Assembly: GCA_030673965.1 (NCBI GenBank)
Contig: JAUTCN010000007.1
Coordinates: forward strand, 62,001-126,000
DNA from: Fusobacterium sp. JB019
Lineage (GTDB): Bacteria; Fusobacteriota; Fusobacteriia; Fusobacteriales; Fusobacteriaceae
Length of the DNA stretch: 64,000 nucleotides
Direction of reading: 5' to 3'
Program-made: the position numbers and the translations under genes
Notes under the pieces: model-generated
Seen by the model: the letters and a program-made list of their open reading frames with translations, nothing else
The model's database searches: none
Told to the model about the DNA's origin: nothing
Shown here: positions 16,239-25,198 of the stretch, piece after piece
Layout of the letters: each line of letters begins with the position of its first letter
How positions within the stretch are numbered: position 1 is the stretch's first letter

Positions 16239-16763
16239 ATGATTTATAAATTAGGAAAAAATATTCCTAAAATAGGAGAAGAAAATTATATAGCTCCAAC
16301 AGCTTCTCTGATTGGAAAAGTAACTACAGGAAAAGATGTTTCAATATGGTTTAATGCTGTTTTAAGAGGGGATAATGGGGAAATAAATATAGGAAACGGA
16401 AGTAATGTTCAAGATAATGTTATTATTCATTCAAATGAAGGAGGAAAAGTTATTGTAGGTAATAATGTAACTTTAGGTCATGGATGTATGATACATGGAT
16501 GTGAAATAGGTGATAATAGTTTAATTGGAATGAATGCTTTGATAACAGATCATGTTAAGATTCCAAAAAATTGTTTTGTATATGCAGGATCAGTTATAAC
16601 TAGTAGAATAGGGAAATTGGAAGAGGGTAGTTTTATAAAAGGAAATCCTGCAAAATGTATAGGTGAAATTTCTGAAAAACAGAGAAATTCTATGCTTTCA
16701 GCTTCAGAAGAATATAGAAAATCAAGAGAAAAATATTTAAAAGAATTTATTAAATGTGAATAG
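16239..16763 (+). CDS. Gamma-class carbonic anhydrase family protein (YrdA/PaaY-like)
   Basis: This 174-residue protein forms a left-handed beta helix of hexapeptide repeats that trimerises around metal. The metal ligands H64 (NVIIHSN), H81 (LGHGC) and H86 (MIHGC) are present in the family spacing. True carbonic anhydrase activity varies in this group, so CO2 hydration is likely but not certain. The ATG follows AGGAGG (16230-16235). It lies 11 bases before the DUF1904 gene and is co-transcribed with it. The window also holds an unrelated beta-class carbonic anhydrase at 46293. Confidence 0.9.
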   Translation: MIYKLGKNIPKIGEENYIAPTASLIGKVTTGKDVSIWFNAVLRGDNGEINIGNGSNVQDNVIIHSNEGGKVIVGNNVTLGHGCMIHGCEIGDNSLIGMNALITDHVKIPKNCFVYAGSVITSRIGKLEEGSFIKGNPAKCIGEISEKQRNSMLSASEEYRKSREKYLKEFIKCE

Positions 16764-16774
16764 GAGATGGTATT

Positions 16775-17086
16775 ATGCCTTATATAAAAGTATCTGGATT
16801 AACAAAGGAAAAAATTTGTGAAGTTAGTGATGATTTGATTGAAATAGTTTCAAAGGTAACAAAAACAGATAAACAAAAAATAAGAGTATTTTATAATCCA
16901 ATGTTAGAAATATTAGATTCTAAAGTTTGTGAAAATCGATTGAATATAGATATTGATTGGATGCCAAGGCCTCAAAAAATGTGTGATAAGGTGGCTAATG
17001 AATTTAAAGAATATTTTAAAAATTATAATTTTGAGATTGTTAAAGTATATTTTACAGAGCTTGTTAAAGAAAAATATTATATGTAA
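16775..17086 (+). CDS. DUF1904 family protein, tautomerase-like fold
   Basis: This 103-residue protein of unknown function matches the DUF1904 pattern, with an N-terminal MPYIKVSGL and the segment KQKIRVFYNPM. The Pro at position 2 is suggestive, because tautomerases of the MIF/4-OT superfamily use an N-terminal Pro as catalytic base, and DUF1904 is thought to share that fold. No substrate can be named. It is translated from its own GGAGATGG ribosome site directly after the gamma carbonic anhydrase gene and ends at a strong terminator. Confidence 0.78.
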   Translation: MPYIKVSGLTKEKICEVSDDLIEIVSKVTKTDKQKIRVFYNPMLEILDSKVCENRLNIDIDWMPRPQKMCDKVANEFKEYFKNYNFEIVKVYFTELVKEKYYM

Positions 17087-17116
17087 AAAAAACTAGCCTT
17101 GGCTAGTTTTTTTTTA
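17085..17116. terminator. Terminator after the DUF1904 gene, also usable by the asparaginase gene
   Basis: The arms AACTAGC and GCTAGTT surround a CTTG loop and are flanked by A and T runs. It overlaps the end of the convergent asparaginase gene. Confidence 0.85.
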
Positions 17117-18538
17117 AATAGTTTCAGAATAAATAGAAAAAACTAATGATTTCCATAATATTTTATAATTTGATTTTATTGTTATTTTGATAGTATCTGT
17201 ATTTTGAAATATTTTGTTTACAGAATAATTGAAATTAGTATGGCAATAATTTTTATCTTCATTAATGATTTTTTTTATTTTATTATTTATTTTGATACCC
17301 TCATTTATTGGGGATTTATCGTTTTCTATAATAGTAGTAACTTCTAAATTTTTGTTTTTAACAATATTTCTAATTGAAATATCATTTATTCTAGCTACAG
17401 CTTTTATTAAATCTTCTTCTTTTAATTTTTTAGGAACAGGTATTTCTAATTGAAACTCATTTTTAAAAGTTTGATCTTTATTTTCAAATTTTAAATTATA
17501 GTTACTAATAGTTTGTTCTCCTCTCATATCAATTTGCATTTTTCTTTTAATTTTTTCAATATCGTTAGGATAGGTTCCAAGCAAATACATAAGTTTAGTT
17601 ACAGCTGCTTCAGGAGTAAGGTCGACTCCGCTTAGAACACCTGCATCAATTAATTTAGCACTAGCTTCATAAAGCCCCATTTTAACCATTCCAGTGGTAC
17701 ATTGAGTTATATCTACAATTATTATTCCTTTAGAAGACAGATAATTAATTATTTCTATGAACTTTTTATTTGTAGGAGCGTTTCCATTTCCAAATGTTTT
17801 TAGTATAACCCCTTTAATATTGTTATTGCCTTTAAATATATTTTTTAAATAATCAAAATTAAGACTAGGGAATAATTCTAAAATAATAACTTTATTACAT
17901 AAATTTTTATTTACATAAAATTTATTTTTATTTGTTTTAAGTATACGATCTTTAATTATTTTAATATCACTTCCAATTTCTCCTATTGGAGGATAATTTG
18001 GAGAAGAAAAACCAAAATAATTTGTAGCATCTATTTTTCTAGCTCTATTTCCTCTAAGTAAGGTATCTCTAAAAAAGATAGCTACTTCAGGAATTAATTT
18101 AATTCCATACATTTCGTTTCCAGCTATCTGTATAGCTGTTATTAAATTTTGAAGAGCATCACTTCTTGGAAATTGTAAAGGAACTTGAGAACCAGTGAAA
18201 ATAATAGGTTTATTCAAATTTTTAAGCATAAATGAAAGAGCAGAAGCTGAAAAAGCCATAGTATCTGTTCCATGTAAAATAACAAACCCTCTATAAAGAT
18301 TATAATTTTTTTCAATTATTTCTGCAATTTGAACCCAAACTTCAATAGACATATCAGAAGAGTCAATTAAAGGGTTAAATTGATAGTAATCAGTTGGAAA
18401 ATTATTTAAAATAGGGTGTTCTTTAATAATTTCATTCCAATTTGTTGCAGGTCTTAAAGGACTAGTACAATCATTTTTGTTATCGTGAACCATTCCAATA
18501 GTACCACCAGTATTGATAATTAAAACTTTATTAAGCAT
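17114..18538 (-). CDS. ansA: Type I (cytosolic) L-asparaginase with an extra C-terminal domain
   Basis: This 474-residue protein hydrolyses asparagine to aspartate and ammonia. The N-terminal 340 residues match AnsA, with nucleophile T13 in INTGGTIG, the second catalytic Thr/Asp in ILHGTDT (T91, D92), and the LRGNRARK segment. No signal peptide is present. E. coli AnsA is about 338 residues, so roughly 130 C-terminal residues (343-474) are extra. They are Lys/Asn/Ile rich and I do not recognise them. The ATG has AGGAGG upstream. The gene stands alone. It would feed amino acid fermentation together with the glutamate genes that follow. Confidence 0.9.
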   Translation of the reverse strand: MLNKVLIINTGGTIGMVHDNKNDCTSPLRPATNWNEIIKEHPILNNFPTDYYQFNPLIDSSDMSIEVWVQIAEIIEKNYNLYRGFVILHGTDTMAFSASALSFMLKNLNKPIIFTGSQVPLQFPRSDALQNLITAIQIAGNEMYGIKLIPEVAIFFRDTLLRGNRARKIDATNYFGFSSPNYPPIGEIGSDIKIIKDRILKTNKNKFYVNKNLCNKVIILELFPSLNFDYLKNIFKGNNNIKGVILKTFGNGNAPTNKKFIEIINYLSSKGIIIVDITQCTTGMVKMGLYEASAKLIDAGVLSGVDLTPEAAVTKLMYLLGTYPNDIEKIKRKMQIDMRGEQTISNYNLKFENKDQTFKNEFQLEIPVPKKLKEEDLIKAVARINDISIRNIVKNKNLEVTTIIENDKSPINEGIKINNKIKKIINEDKNYCHTNFNYSVNKIFQNTDTIKITIKSNYKILWKSLVFSIYSETI

Positions 18539-18699
18539 AATTTCCTCCTTGAAGTAAATTTTTTTCTAGAGTTAATTATAACATAAAATAAAGAAAAAAT
18601 TATGAAGAATATCATGCAAAAAAATATAAAAATAGAAAAAAATCAGAAGAAAACAAAAAAAATAATAAGATTTTCATCTTTTTTTTTGCAAGTTTTTTT

Positions 18700-18760
18700 T
18701 GGCGTAAATAAGTATATTGTGATGTAAATACAATCACTTTGACGTAAATGGAGTTATTTT
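18700..18760 (+). repeat. Three direct repeats at exact 20-base spacing upstream of hgdH
   Basis: GGCGTAAATA (18701), GATGTAAATA (18721) and GACGTAAATG (18741) share the core GRYGTAAATR and are phased by exactly 20 bases, about two helical turns. All are preceded by T. The middle copy also lies in an inverted repeat GTGAT-9-ATCAC (18719-18737). The array is centred about 100 bases upstream of the predicted transcription start, a position suited to an activator. Confidence 0.65.
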
Positions 18761-18796
18761 TTTTTGATGTTATTTTAAAAATAAAAAAAAAATAAC

Positions 18797-18824
18797 TTGA
18801 TTTTAAAAAAAAAAAAGGTATAAT
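18797..18824 (+). promoter_or_regulatory. Promoter of hgdH
   Basis: TTGATT (18797-18802) and TATAAT (18819-18824) are 16 bases apart, with an A tract as spacer. Confidence 0.75.
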
Positions 18825-18840
18825 AAAGTGTAAACATTGG

Positions 18841-18883
18841 TTGGATAAATGCGTTATATATATTGAATAAATGATTTATCCAA
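18841..18883 (+). promoter_or_regulatory. Inverted repeat in the hgdH leader
   Basis: TTGGATAAAT (18841-18850) and ATTTATCCAA (18874-18883) pair perfectly over 10 bases around a 23-base AU-rich loop. It lies in the 5' untranslated RNA, close to the ribosome site AAAGGGGG, and could affect translation or RNA stability or be a protein site. Confidence 0.6.
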
Positions 18884-18920
18884 AAATATTTTACTTGATA
18901 TATTTTAAAGGGGGCTTGAT

Positions 18921-19919
18921 ATGAAAGTACTTTGTTATGGTGTTAGAGATGTTGAAAGACCATTTTTTGAAAAATTGGCAAAAGAGTACAATCTTGAAGT
19001 TACATGTACTAGTAACTTTTTAAACACAAAAGAAACAGCTGAATTAGCAAAAGGATTTGACTGTGTTGTTTTAAGAGCAAATTGTTTTGCAAACAAAGAA
19101 AATTTAGATTTATATAAAGAATACGGAGTAGAATACGTTTTAACTAGAACAGTTGGAACTAATCATATAGATATTCCTTATGCTAAGGAATTAGGTTTTA
19201 AAATGGCGTTTGTTCCATTTTATTCACCAAACGCAATATCTGAATTAGCAGTTACACATGCGATGATGTTATTAAGACATATGTCTTATACAACTTATAA
19301 AACAGGTGTTAAAAAAGACTTTACAGTTGATGCTAATATGTTCTCAAAAGAAATTAGAAATTGTACAGTAGGTGTAGTTGGACTTGGAAGAATAGGAATG
19401 ACTACAGCAAAATTATTTAAAGGATTAGGAGCTAATGTTTTAGGACAAGATTTATTCCCTAAAACAGGAGTAGAAGATATAGTTACTCAAGTTGAGTTAG
19501 ATGAACTTCTTGCTAAAAGTGATATAGTATGTCTACACTGTCCATTCATACCAGAAAATGGAAAAGTTGTTACTAAAGAATTCTTAGCTAAAATGAAAGA
19601 AGGAGCAATCTTAATAAATGCAGCTAGAGGAGAATTACAAGACGTACCTGCATTAGTTGAAGCTTTAGAAAGCGGACACTTAGCTGGTCTAGGAATAGAT
19701 GTTTTAGAAAATGAATCTACAGTATTCTTCAAAGATTTCAAAGGTGGAGATATTGAAGATCCAACAATAAACAAATTAATAAATATGTATCCTAGAGTAT
19801 TAGTTTCACCTCATATGGGTTCTTACACTGATGAAGCTGTAACAAATATGATTGAAACTAGTTTCCAAAACTTAACTGAATTTGTGGAAACAGGAGATTG
19901 TAAAAATAAAATTAAATAG
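18921..19919 (+). CDS. hgdH: (R)-2-hydroxyglutarate dehydrogenase, D-2-hydroxyacid dehydrogenase family
   Basis: This 332-residue NAD-dependent enzyme reduces 2-oxoglutarate to (R)-2-hydroxyglutarate. The NAD motif is GLGRIG (154-159), and the catalytic triad is R236 (NAARGELQ), E265 and H298 ([12 protein letters not shown]). From memory it closely matches Acidaminococcus HgdH, including the start [12 protein letters not shown] and the end TGDCKNKIK, more than it does D-lactate dehydrogenase, the main alternative. The next gene is glutamate dehydrogenase, so the pair performs the first two steps of the hydroxyglutarate pathway of glutamate fermentation. The gene has better codon choice than its neighbours, fitting high expression. 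Confidence 0.85.
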   Translation: MKVLCYGVRDVERPFFEKLAKEYNLEVTCTSNFLNTKETAELAKGFDCVVLRANCFANKENLDLYKEYGVEYVLTRTVGTNHIDIPYAKELGFKMAFVPFYSPNAISELAVTHAMMLLRHMSYTTYKTGVKKDFTVDANMFSKEIRNCTVGVVGLGRIGMTTAKLFKGLGANVLGQDLFPKTGVEDIVTQVELDELLAKSDIVCLHCPFIPENGKVVTKEFLAKMKEGAILINAARGELQDVPALVEALESGHLAGLGIDVLENESTVFFKDFKGGDIEDPTINKLINMYPRVLVSPHMGSYTDEAVTNMIETSFQNLTEFVETGDCKNKIK

Positions 19920-19962
19920 TTAGAATTTTTTAATATTTAAACGGCGTGTAATAAAAGTTTTT

Positions 19963-19968
19963 TATAAT
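19963..19968 (+). promoter_or_regulatory. Possible -10 element of gdhA
   Basis: TATAAT lies 40 bases upstream of gdhA without a clear -35 box. GGCGTGTAATAA (19943-19954), just upstream, resembles the GGCGTAAATAAG repeat before hgdH and may bind the same protein. This is a weak call. Confidence 0.4.
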
Positions 19969-20007
19969 ATAAGTATAAAATCAAAAAAAAATTTATGGAG
20001 GTTAGAA

Positions 20008-21264
20008 ATGGCTAAAAATGTTTTTGAAATGGCTCAAGCTCAAGTAAAAACAGCTTGTGATAAGTTAGGAATGGAAGCAAATGTGTATGAATTATTAAAG
20101 GAACCAAGAAGAGTAATCGAAGTTAATATTCCAGTTAAAATGGATGACGGTTCTATAAGAATATTCAAAGGATATAGATCTCAACATAATGATGCAGTTG
20201 GTCCTACTAAAGGAGGAATCAGATTCCACCAAAACGTTTCATTAGAAGAAGTTAAAGCATTATCTATTTGGATGACATTCAAATGTTCTGTAACAGGAAT
20301 CCCTTACGGTGGAGGTAAAGGTGGAATAATCGTAGATCCATCTGAATTATCTAAAGGAGAATTAGAAAGATTATCAAGAGGATATATCGAAGGAATCTAT
20401 AAATTAATCGGAGAAAAAGTTGACGTTCCAGCTCCAGACGTAAATACTAACGGACAAATTATGTCTTGGATGGTAGACGAATATAATAAATTAACTGGTA
20501 CATCTGCAATTGGTACTTTAACTGGTAAACCATTAGAATTTGGTGGATCAAAAGGAAGAAACGAAGCTACTGGATTTGGTGTTGCAGTAACAGCTAGAGA
20601 AGCAGCTAAAAAATTAGGAATCGAAATGAAAGAAGCTAAATTAGCAGTTCAAGGATTCGGAAATGTTGGAGCATACACTGTTAAAAACATTGAAAAACTT
20701 GGTGGAACTGTAGCAGTAGTAGCTGAGTGGTCTAAAGCAGACGGAGCTTACGCTATATATAAAGAAGACGGATTAGATTTCCAAGCTATGATGGATTATA
20801 AAGCAGCAAATGGAACTTTAGTAGGATTCCCTGGTTCTAAAAAAATAACTATGGAAGAATTCTGGGCAAGCGATGTTGATATCGTAATACCTGCAGCTCT
20901 TGAAAATGCAATAGATGCAGCTCAAGCTGAATTAATCAAAGCTAAATTAGTTTGTGAAGCAGCTAATGGACCAATAACTGAAGCTGGAGACGAAGTATTA
21001 AATAGAAAAGGTATCACAGTTACTCCTGATATCCTAACTAATGCTGGTGGAGTTACAGTTTCTTACTTCGAATGGGTACAAAACTTATACGGATACTATT
21101 GGGAAGAAGCAGAAGTTGAAGAAAAAGAAGAAGTTGCTATGGTTAGAGCATTTGAAGCTTTATGGGCAATCAAAGAAGAATATAATGTTACAATGAGAGA
21201 ATCTGCTTACATGCATTCAGTTAAGAGAGTTGCTGAAGCTATGAAAGTTAGAGGATGGTACTAA
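20008..21264 (+). CDS. gdhA: NAD(P)-dependent glutamate dehydrogenase
   Basis: This 418-residue hexameric enzyme oxidises glutamate to 2-oxoglutarate and ammonia. The catalytic segment PYGGGKGGI (about residues 107-115), the substrate segment GPTKGGIRFH, PAPDVNTNGQIMSWMVDEY, and the nucleotide-binding VQGFGNVGAYT are all present. Its length fits the 420-residue catabolic class. Codons such as ATC and TAC are used more often than in neighbouring genes, as in highly expressed genes. It lies 88 bases after hgdH and ends at a strong terminator. The two genes link glutamate to 2-hydroxyglutarate. The later CoA transferase and dehydratase genes of the pathway are not in this window. Confidence 0.95.
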   Translation: MAKNVFEMAQAQVKTACDKLGMEANVYELLKEPRRVIEVNIPVKMDDGSIRIFKGYRSQHNDAVGPTKGGIRFHQNVSLEEVKALSIWMTFKCSVTGIPYGGGKGGIIVDPSELSKGELERLSRGYIEGIYKLIGEKVDVPAPDVNTNGQIMSWMVDEYNKLTGTSAIGTLTGKPLEFGGSKGRNEATGFGVAVTAREAAKKLGIEMKEAKLAVQGFGNVGAYTVKNIEKLGGTVAVVAEWSKADGAYAIYKEDGLDFQAMMDYKAANGTLVGFPGSKKITMEEFWASDVDIVIPAALENAIDAAQAELIKAKLVCEAANGPITEAGDEVLNRKGITVTPDILTNAGGVTVSYFEWVQNLYGYYWEEAEVEEKEEVAMVRAFEALWAIKEEYNVTMRESAYMHSVKRVAEAMKVRGWY

Positions 21265-21317
21265 GATCTGTATTAATACAGAAAAGTATTAAACTTATAG
21301 TGATGTAAGGATAAATT

Positions 21318-21353
21318 AATTCCTTCAGTTAATTCTGAAGGAATTTTTTTTTA
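21318..21353 (+). terminator. Rho-independent terminator of hgdH-gdhA
   Basis: AATTCCTTCAG and CTGAAGGAATT pair perfectly over 11 bases around a 6-base loop, followed by nine T. Confidence 0.93.
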
Positions 21354-21429
21354 TTAAATAATAATGGAAAAAAAATCAATTAAGATATATAATTTAGTTT
21401 GGAGATAAGTTGAAAGGGAGGCGTAGTAA

Positions 21430-22950
21430 GTGATTACGAAAGTTAAAAGTTCAAGTTATTTTGGTATAGATTCATTTTTGGTTGAGGTAGAGGTGGATAT
21501 TTCTAGAGGATTACCTTCTTTTAATATAGTTGGGTTAGGAGATACAGCAGTTATAGAAAGTAAGGAAAGAATAAGAGCAGCAATTAGAAACAGTGGTTAT
21601 AAAATGCAATATAATAAAATAATAATCAATTTAACTCCAGCAGGAAAAAGAAAAATAGGGACACATTTTGATTTACCAATAGCAATAGGAATCATGTGTT
21701 GTCAGAATTTAATAACTTTTAAGAAAGAACTTTTAAAAAATTATATTTTTATGGGAGAATTATCATTAAATGGTGATTTAAAAAGGACGCAAGGAATTGT
21801 AAGTGGAGCTATATTAGCTAAAGAGTTAGGATATAAAGGAATAGTTATCCCATATGAAAATAAAGATGAAGGAAGTTTAATAAAAAATATAAATGTTATC
21901 GTAGTTAAAAATTTAAAAGAAGTACAATATTTTTTAGAAAATAATAAACAAATTCAAGAAGAAAAAATAAAAAATAACTCTTTAGAAATACAAGAAAAAT
22001 TTAATATAGATTTTAGTGATGTAAAGGGTCAAGAGGTTGCAAAGAGGGCATTAGAAATTTGTGCAGCAGGTGGTCATAATTTAATTATGATAGGAACTCC
22101 AGGATGTGGGAAAACAATGTTGGCTAAAAGAATTATGACAATATTACCACCTTTAACAGAGGAAGAAAAAATAGAAATAACTAAAATCTATAGCATTGCA
22201 GGAAAATTAAGTGAAAAAAATCCTATAGTTAATAATAGGCCTTTCAGATCTCCCCATCATACAAGTAGTGGAGTAGCTATGATTGGGGGAGGAAGAATTC
22301 CTAAAGTGGGGGAAATTTCTTTAGCGAATAGAGGAGTTTTATTTTTAGATGAACTTGTTGAGTTTAAAAAAGAAATATTGGAGAATTTAAGAGAGCCATT
22401 GGAAGAAAAAAAAGTATTCATAACAAGGGCTAATTATAAAGTAGAATTTCCCTGTAAATTTTTATTTTTAAGTGCTACAAATCCTTGTAATTGTGGGAAT
22501 TATTTTGAACAAGATGGTAGCTGTACTTGTAGTGCATCTGAAGTTTCTAAATATTTAAAAAAATTATCAGGACCTCTTATAGATAGAATTGATTTAAAAG
22601 TAGAAATGAGAAGATTATCGGAAAATGAACTGTTAGAAAATATTCCAAGAGAAAGATCAAAGAATATAAGAAAAAGAGTATTACTTGCAAGAAAAATTCA
22701 GAAAAAAAGATTTAAAAGTGATAAATTAAATGGAGATATGCTAAGCAAAGATTTAGAAAAATATTGCTTTTTAAATAAAGAAAATAAAAATATTATGAAA
22801 AAAGCAATAGAAGTTTTAAAATTATCAGCAAGAGGATTCGATAGAGTTTTAAAAGTGTCTCGTACAATTGCAGATTTAGATAATAGTAAAGAAATAAAAA
22901 AAGAACATATTTTAGAAGCTTTATCTTACAGAATAAGCGATAACAAGTAA
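21430..22950 (+). CDS. YifB/ComM-like AAA+ ATPase (magnesium-chelatase-like)
   Basis: This 506-residue protein has an N-terminal Lon-protease-like ChlI domain (about 1-180), a central AAA+ domain with Walker A GTPGCGKT (222-229) and Walker B VLFLDEL (303-309), and a C-terminal Mg-chelatase lid. Proteins of this family act as hexameric branch-migration helicases in DNA uptake (ComM), though the role in most bacteria is not proven. A Cys-rich insert, NPCNCGNY and CTCS, sits after Walker B, as in relatives. The start is GTG 21430 behind AAGGGAGG. It is co-transcribed with the hydrolase that follows 18 bases later. Confidence 0.92.
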   Translation: MITKVKSSSYFGIDSFLVEVEVDISRGLPSFNIVGLGDTAVIESKERIRAAIRNSGYKMQYNKIIINLTPAGKRKIGTHFDLPIAIGIMCCQNLITFKKELLKNYIFMGELSLNGDLKRTQGIVSGAILAKELGYKGIVIPYENKDEGSLIKNINVIVVKNLKEVQYFLENNKQIQEEKIKNNSLEIQEKFNIDFSDVKGQEVAKRALEICAAGGHNLIMIGTPGCGKTMLAKRIMTILPPLTEEEKIEITKIYSIAGKLSEKNPIVNNRPFRSPHHTSSGVAMIGGGRIPKVGEISLANRGVLFLDELVEFKKEILENLREPLEEKKVFITRANYKVEFPCKFLFLSATNPCNCGNYFEQDGSCTCSASEVSKYLKKLSGPLIDRIDLKVEMRRLSENELLENIPRERSKNIRKRVLLARKIQKKRFKSDKLNGDMLSKDLEKYCFLNKENKNIMKKAIEVLKLSARGFDRVLKVSRTIADLDNSKEIKKEHILEALSYRISDNK

Positions 22951-22968
22951 AATAAAAAAGGAGTGGAA

Positions 22969-23916
22969 ATGTTAGAATATAAACCTAAATTTTTCTTCAG
23001 AAACAAGCATATAAACACCTGTTTTCCAACTGTTTTCAGAAAAATTGATATTAATTATAAAAGAGAAAGAATTGACACTTATGATGGAGATTTTATTGAT
23101 ATTGACTGGGTAAAAAATAAAAGTGATAATTTAGTAATTTTATGTCATGGATTAGAAGGAAGTTCAAATAGTAAATATATAAAAGCGAACGCAAAATATT
23201 TTTCACAGCAAGGATGGGATGTTTTAGCTATAAATTATAGAGGATGTAGTGGAGAAGAAAATAAAAAGATATATTCATATAATTCTATTCTAACAGATGA
23301 TTTAAAATTAGTTGTTGAAAAAAAAGGAAAATATTATAAAAATATTGTAACAGTGGGATTTAGTTTAGGAGCTAATTTGATATTGAAGTATTTAGGTTGT
23401 GAAAAAGATATCCCTAAAAATCTAATTTGTGCAGTTACAGTTTCTCCCCCATGCAATTTTTTTGCAACAAGTGAAAAATTAAAAAAGAAAGAAAATATAA
23501 TATATAAACTTAAGTTTTTAAATAAATTAAAAATAAAAATCAAAGAAAAGTATAAAAATAATCCTGATTATAGAAAAAAAATAAATTTAGAAGCTATTTT
23601 AAAAACAAAAAATTTAGAAGAGTTTGATGAAGAATTTACAGCTAAATATTTTGGATTTAAAGGAGTTAAGGATTATTATGAAAAAGCAAATACTGTTAAA
23701 ACTTTGAAGAATATAAAGATTCCTACATATATACTAACTCCATTAGATGATCCTATAATGGGAAAAGAATGCTATCCTTATAAAGAAACAAGGGAAAATA
23801 AAAATATTTTGTTTGAAACTCCTAAATATGGGGGTCATGTAGGTTTTTCTTCATTAAATCATTATCCTTATGTATTAGAAAAAGCAATATATTCATATGT
23901 AAATAGTATTTTGTAG
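22969..23916 (+). CDS. YheT-family alpha/beta hydrolase
   Basis: This 315-residue protein is an esterase-like hydrolase. The oxyanion segment is CHGLEGSSNSKY, the nucleophile elbow is VGFSLGANL (Ser), and the catalytic His is in KYGGHVGF. An acidic residue in TPLDDPIM completes the triad. The substrate is unknown in all bacteria I recall. GTG 22963 overlaps the ribosome site AAAAAGGAG, so ATG 22969 is chosen. It follows the yifB gene closely and has no separate promoter that I can see. Confidence 0.88.
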   Translation: MLEYKPKFFFRNKHINTCFPTVFRKIDINYKRERIDTYDGDFIDIDWVKNKSDNLVILCHGLEGSSNSKYIKANAKYFSQQGWDVLAINYRGCSGEENKKIYSYNSILTDDLKLVVEKKGKYYKNIVTVGFSLGANLILKYLGCEKDIPKNLICAVTVSPPCNFFATSEKLKKKENIIYKLKFLNKLKIKIKEKYKNNPDYRKKINLEAILKTKNLEEFDEEFTAKYFGFKGVKDYYEKANTVKTLKNIKIPTYILTPLDDPIMGKECYPYKETRENKNILFETPKYGGHVGFSSLNHYPYVLEKAIYSYVNSIL

Positions 23917-24032
23917 GGGATAATTAAATTTTAAAAATAAGTTATACAAAAATATAAAATAAATTAGTGTATATTGTAATAAATTGATGTATAATATAGA
24001 CTAATAAAAAAATAAAATGTTGGAGGTAGAAG

Positions 24033-25046
24033 ATGGCAGTTTTAGTTACTGGTGGTGCAGGATATATAGGGAGTCATACTGTAATTCAACTTTTAGATTC
24101 AGGAGAAGATGTTATTGTAGTTGATGATTTAAGCAATAGTTCTATAAAAGTAGTGGACAGAATAGAGGAACTCTCTGGAAAAAGACCTAAATTTTATAAA
24201 GTAAATATTTTAGATGAAGAAAATTTTGAAAAAATATTTAAAGAAAATGAAATAGAATCAATAATACATTTTGCAGGATTTAAAGCTGTAGGAGAATCAG
24301 TTGAAAAACCTTTAGCTTATTATACAAATAATTTAATATCGACATTAATAATTTTAAATATAATGAAAAAATATAATATAAAGAATTTTGTATTTAGTTC
24401 TTCAGCTACTGTTTATGGAGATCCAAAATCATGTCCAATATTAGAAAATTTTCCTTTAAGTACTACAAATCCTTATGGAACTACAAAATTAATGATAGAA
24501 AATATGTTAAGGGATATTTGTAAGACAGATAAAAATTTAAATGTAGGGATACTTAGATATTTTAATCCCGTAGGAGCTCATAAGAGTGGTAGAATAGGAG
24601 AAGAACCTAATGGAATACCTAATAATTTAATGCCTTACATTACTAAGGTTGCAATTGGAAAATTAGAAAAATTAAGTGTTTTTGGAGATGATTATTCAAC
24701 TCACGATGGTACTGGCGTGAGAGATTATATTCATGTTGAAGATTTAGCTAGTGGACATTTAAAAGCTTTGGTAAAGCTTAGAACTAATTCAGGATTAGTT
24801 ACTTATAATCTTGGAACAGGAAAAGGATATAGCGTACTGGATATGGTAAAAGCCTTTGGTAAAGCTTGTGGAAAAGAAATTCCTTATAAAATAGTAGGAA
24901 GAAGAGCTGGAGATATTGCAATGTGTTATGCTGATTCTACTAAAGCAAAAAATGAGTTAGGATGGGAAGCTAAATTTGATCTAGATAGAATGTGTGAAGA
25001 TTCTTGGAGATGGCAAAAAAATAATCCAAATGGATATGAAGATTAG
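24033..25046 (+). CDS. galE: UDP-glucose 4-epimerase
   Basis: This 337-residue short-chain dehydrogenase interconverts UDP-glucose and UDP-galactose with bound NAD. The NAD loop is GGAGYIGSH (residues 7-15), the catalytic Ser is in SSSATVYG, and the YxxxK motif is YGTTK. Length and the C-terminal GRRAGDIAMCYAD fit GalE very well. The enzyme supplies galactose units for LPS or capsule. The ATG follows GGAGG (24022-24026). A TATAAT at 23990 is the probable -10 element. The gene is alone before the tRNA pair. Confidence 0.96.
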   Translation: MAVLVTGGAGYIGSHTVIQLLDSGEDVIVVDDLSNSSIKVVDRIEELSGKRPKFYKVNILDEENFEKIFKENEIESIIHFAGFKAVGESVEKPLAYYTNNLISTLIILNIMKKYNIKNFVFSSSATVYGDPKSCPILENFPLSTTNPYGTTKLMIENMLRDICKTDKNLNVGILRYFNPVGAHKSGRIGEEPNGIPNNLMPYITKVAIGKLEKLSVFGDDYSTHDGTGVRDYIHVEDLASGHLKALVKLRTNSGLVTYNLGTGKGYSVLDMVKAFGKACGKEIPYKIVGRRAGDIAMCYADSTKAKNELGWEAKFDLDRMCEDSWRWQKNNPNGYED

Positions 25047-25079
25047 TCAAAAAATATTTCAATTATATTGGAAAAAATA

Positions 25080-25108
25080 TTGACAAAGTAATAGGCAAGT
25101 GCTATAAT
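25080..25108 (+). promoter_or_regulatory. Promoter of the tRNA-Gly/tRNA-Lys unit
   Basis: TTGACA (25080-25085) and TATAAT (25103-25108) match the consensus perfectly with a 17-base spacer, starting RNA a few bases before tRNA-Gly. Confidence 0.9.
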
Positions 25109-25119
25109 TTAACTTGTCT

Positions 25120-25195
<76 letters not shown>

Positions 25196-25198
25196 ACT

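Larger units (their letters stand above)
18539..18920. other. Non-coding region between ansA and hgdH
   Basis: This 382-base gap holds no convincing gene. It contains homopolymer A/T runs, three phased repeats (18700-18760), a promoter (18797-18824) and a transcribed leader with an inverted repeat (18841-18883). The part from 18539 to 18690 presumably also holds the ansA promoter, which I could not place with confidence. Confidence 0.7.
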
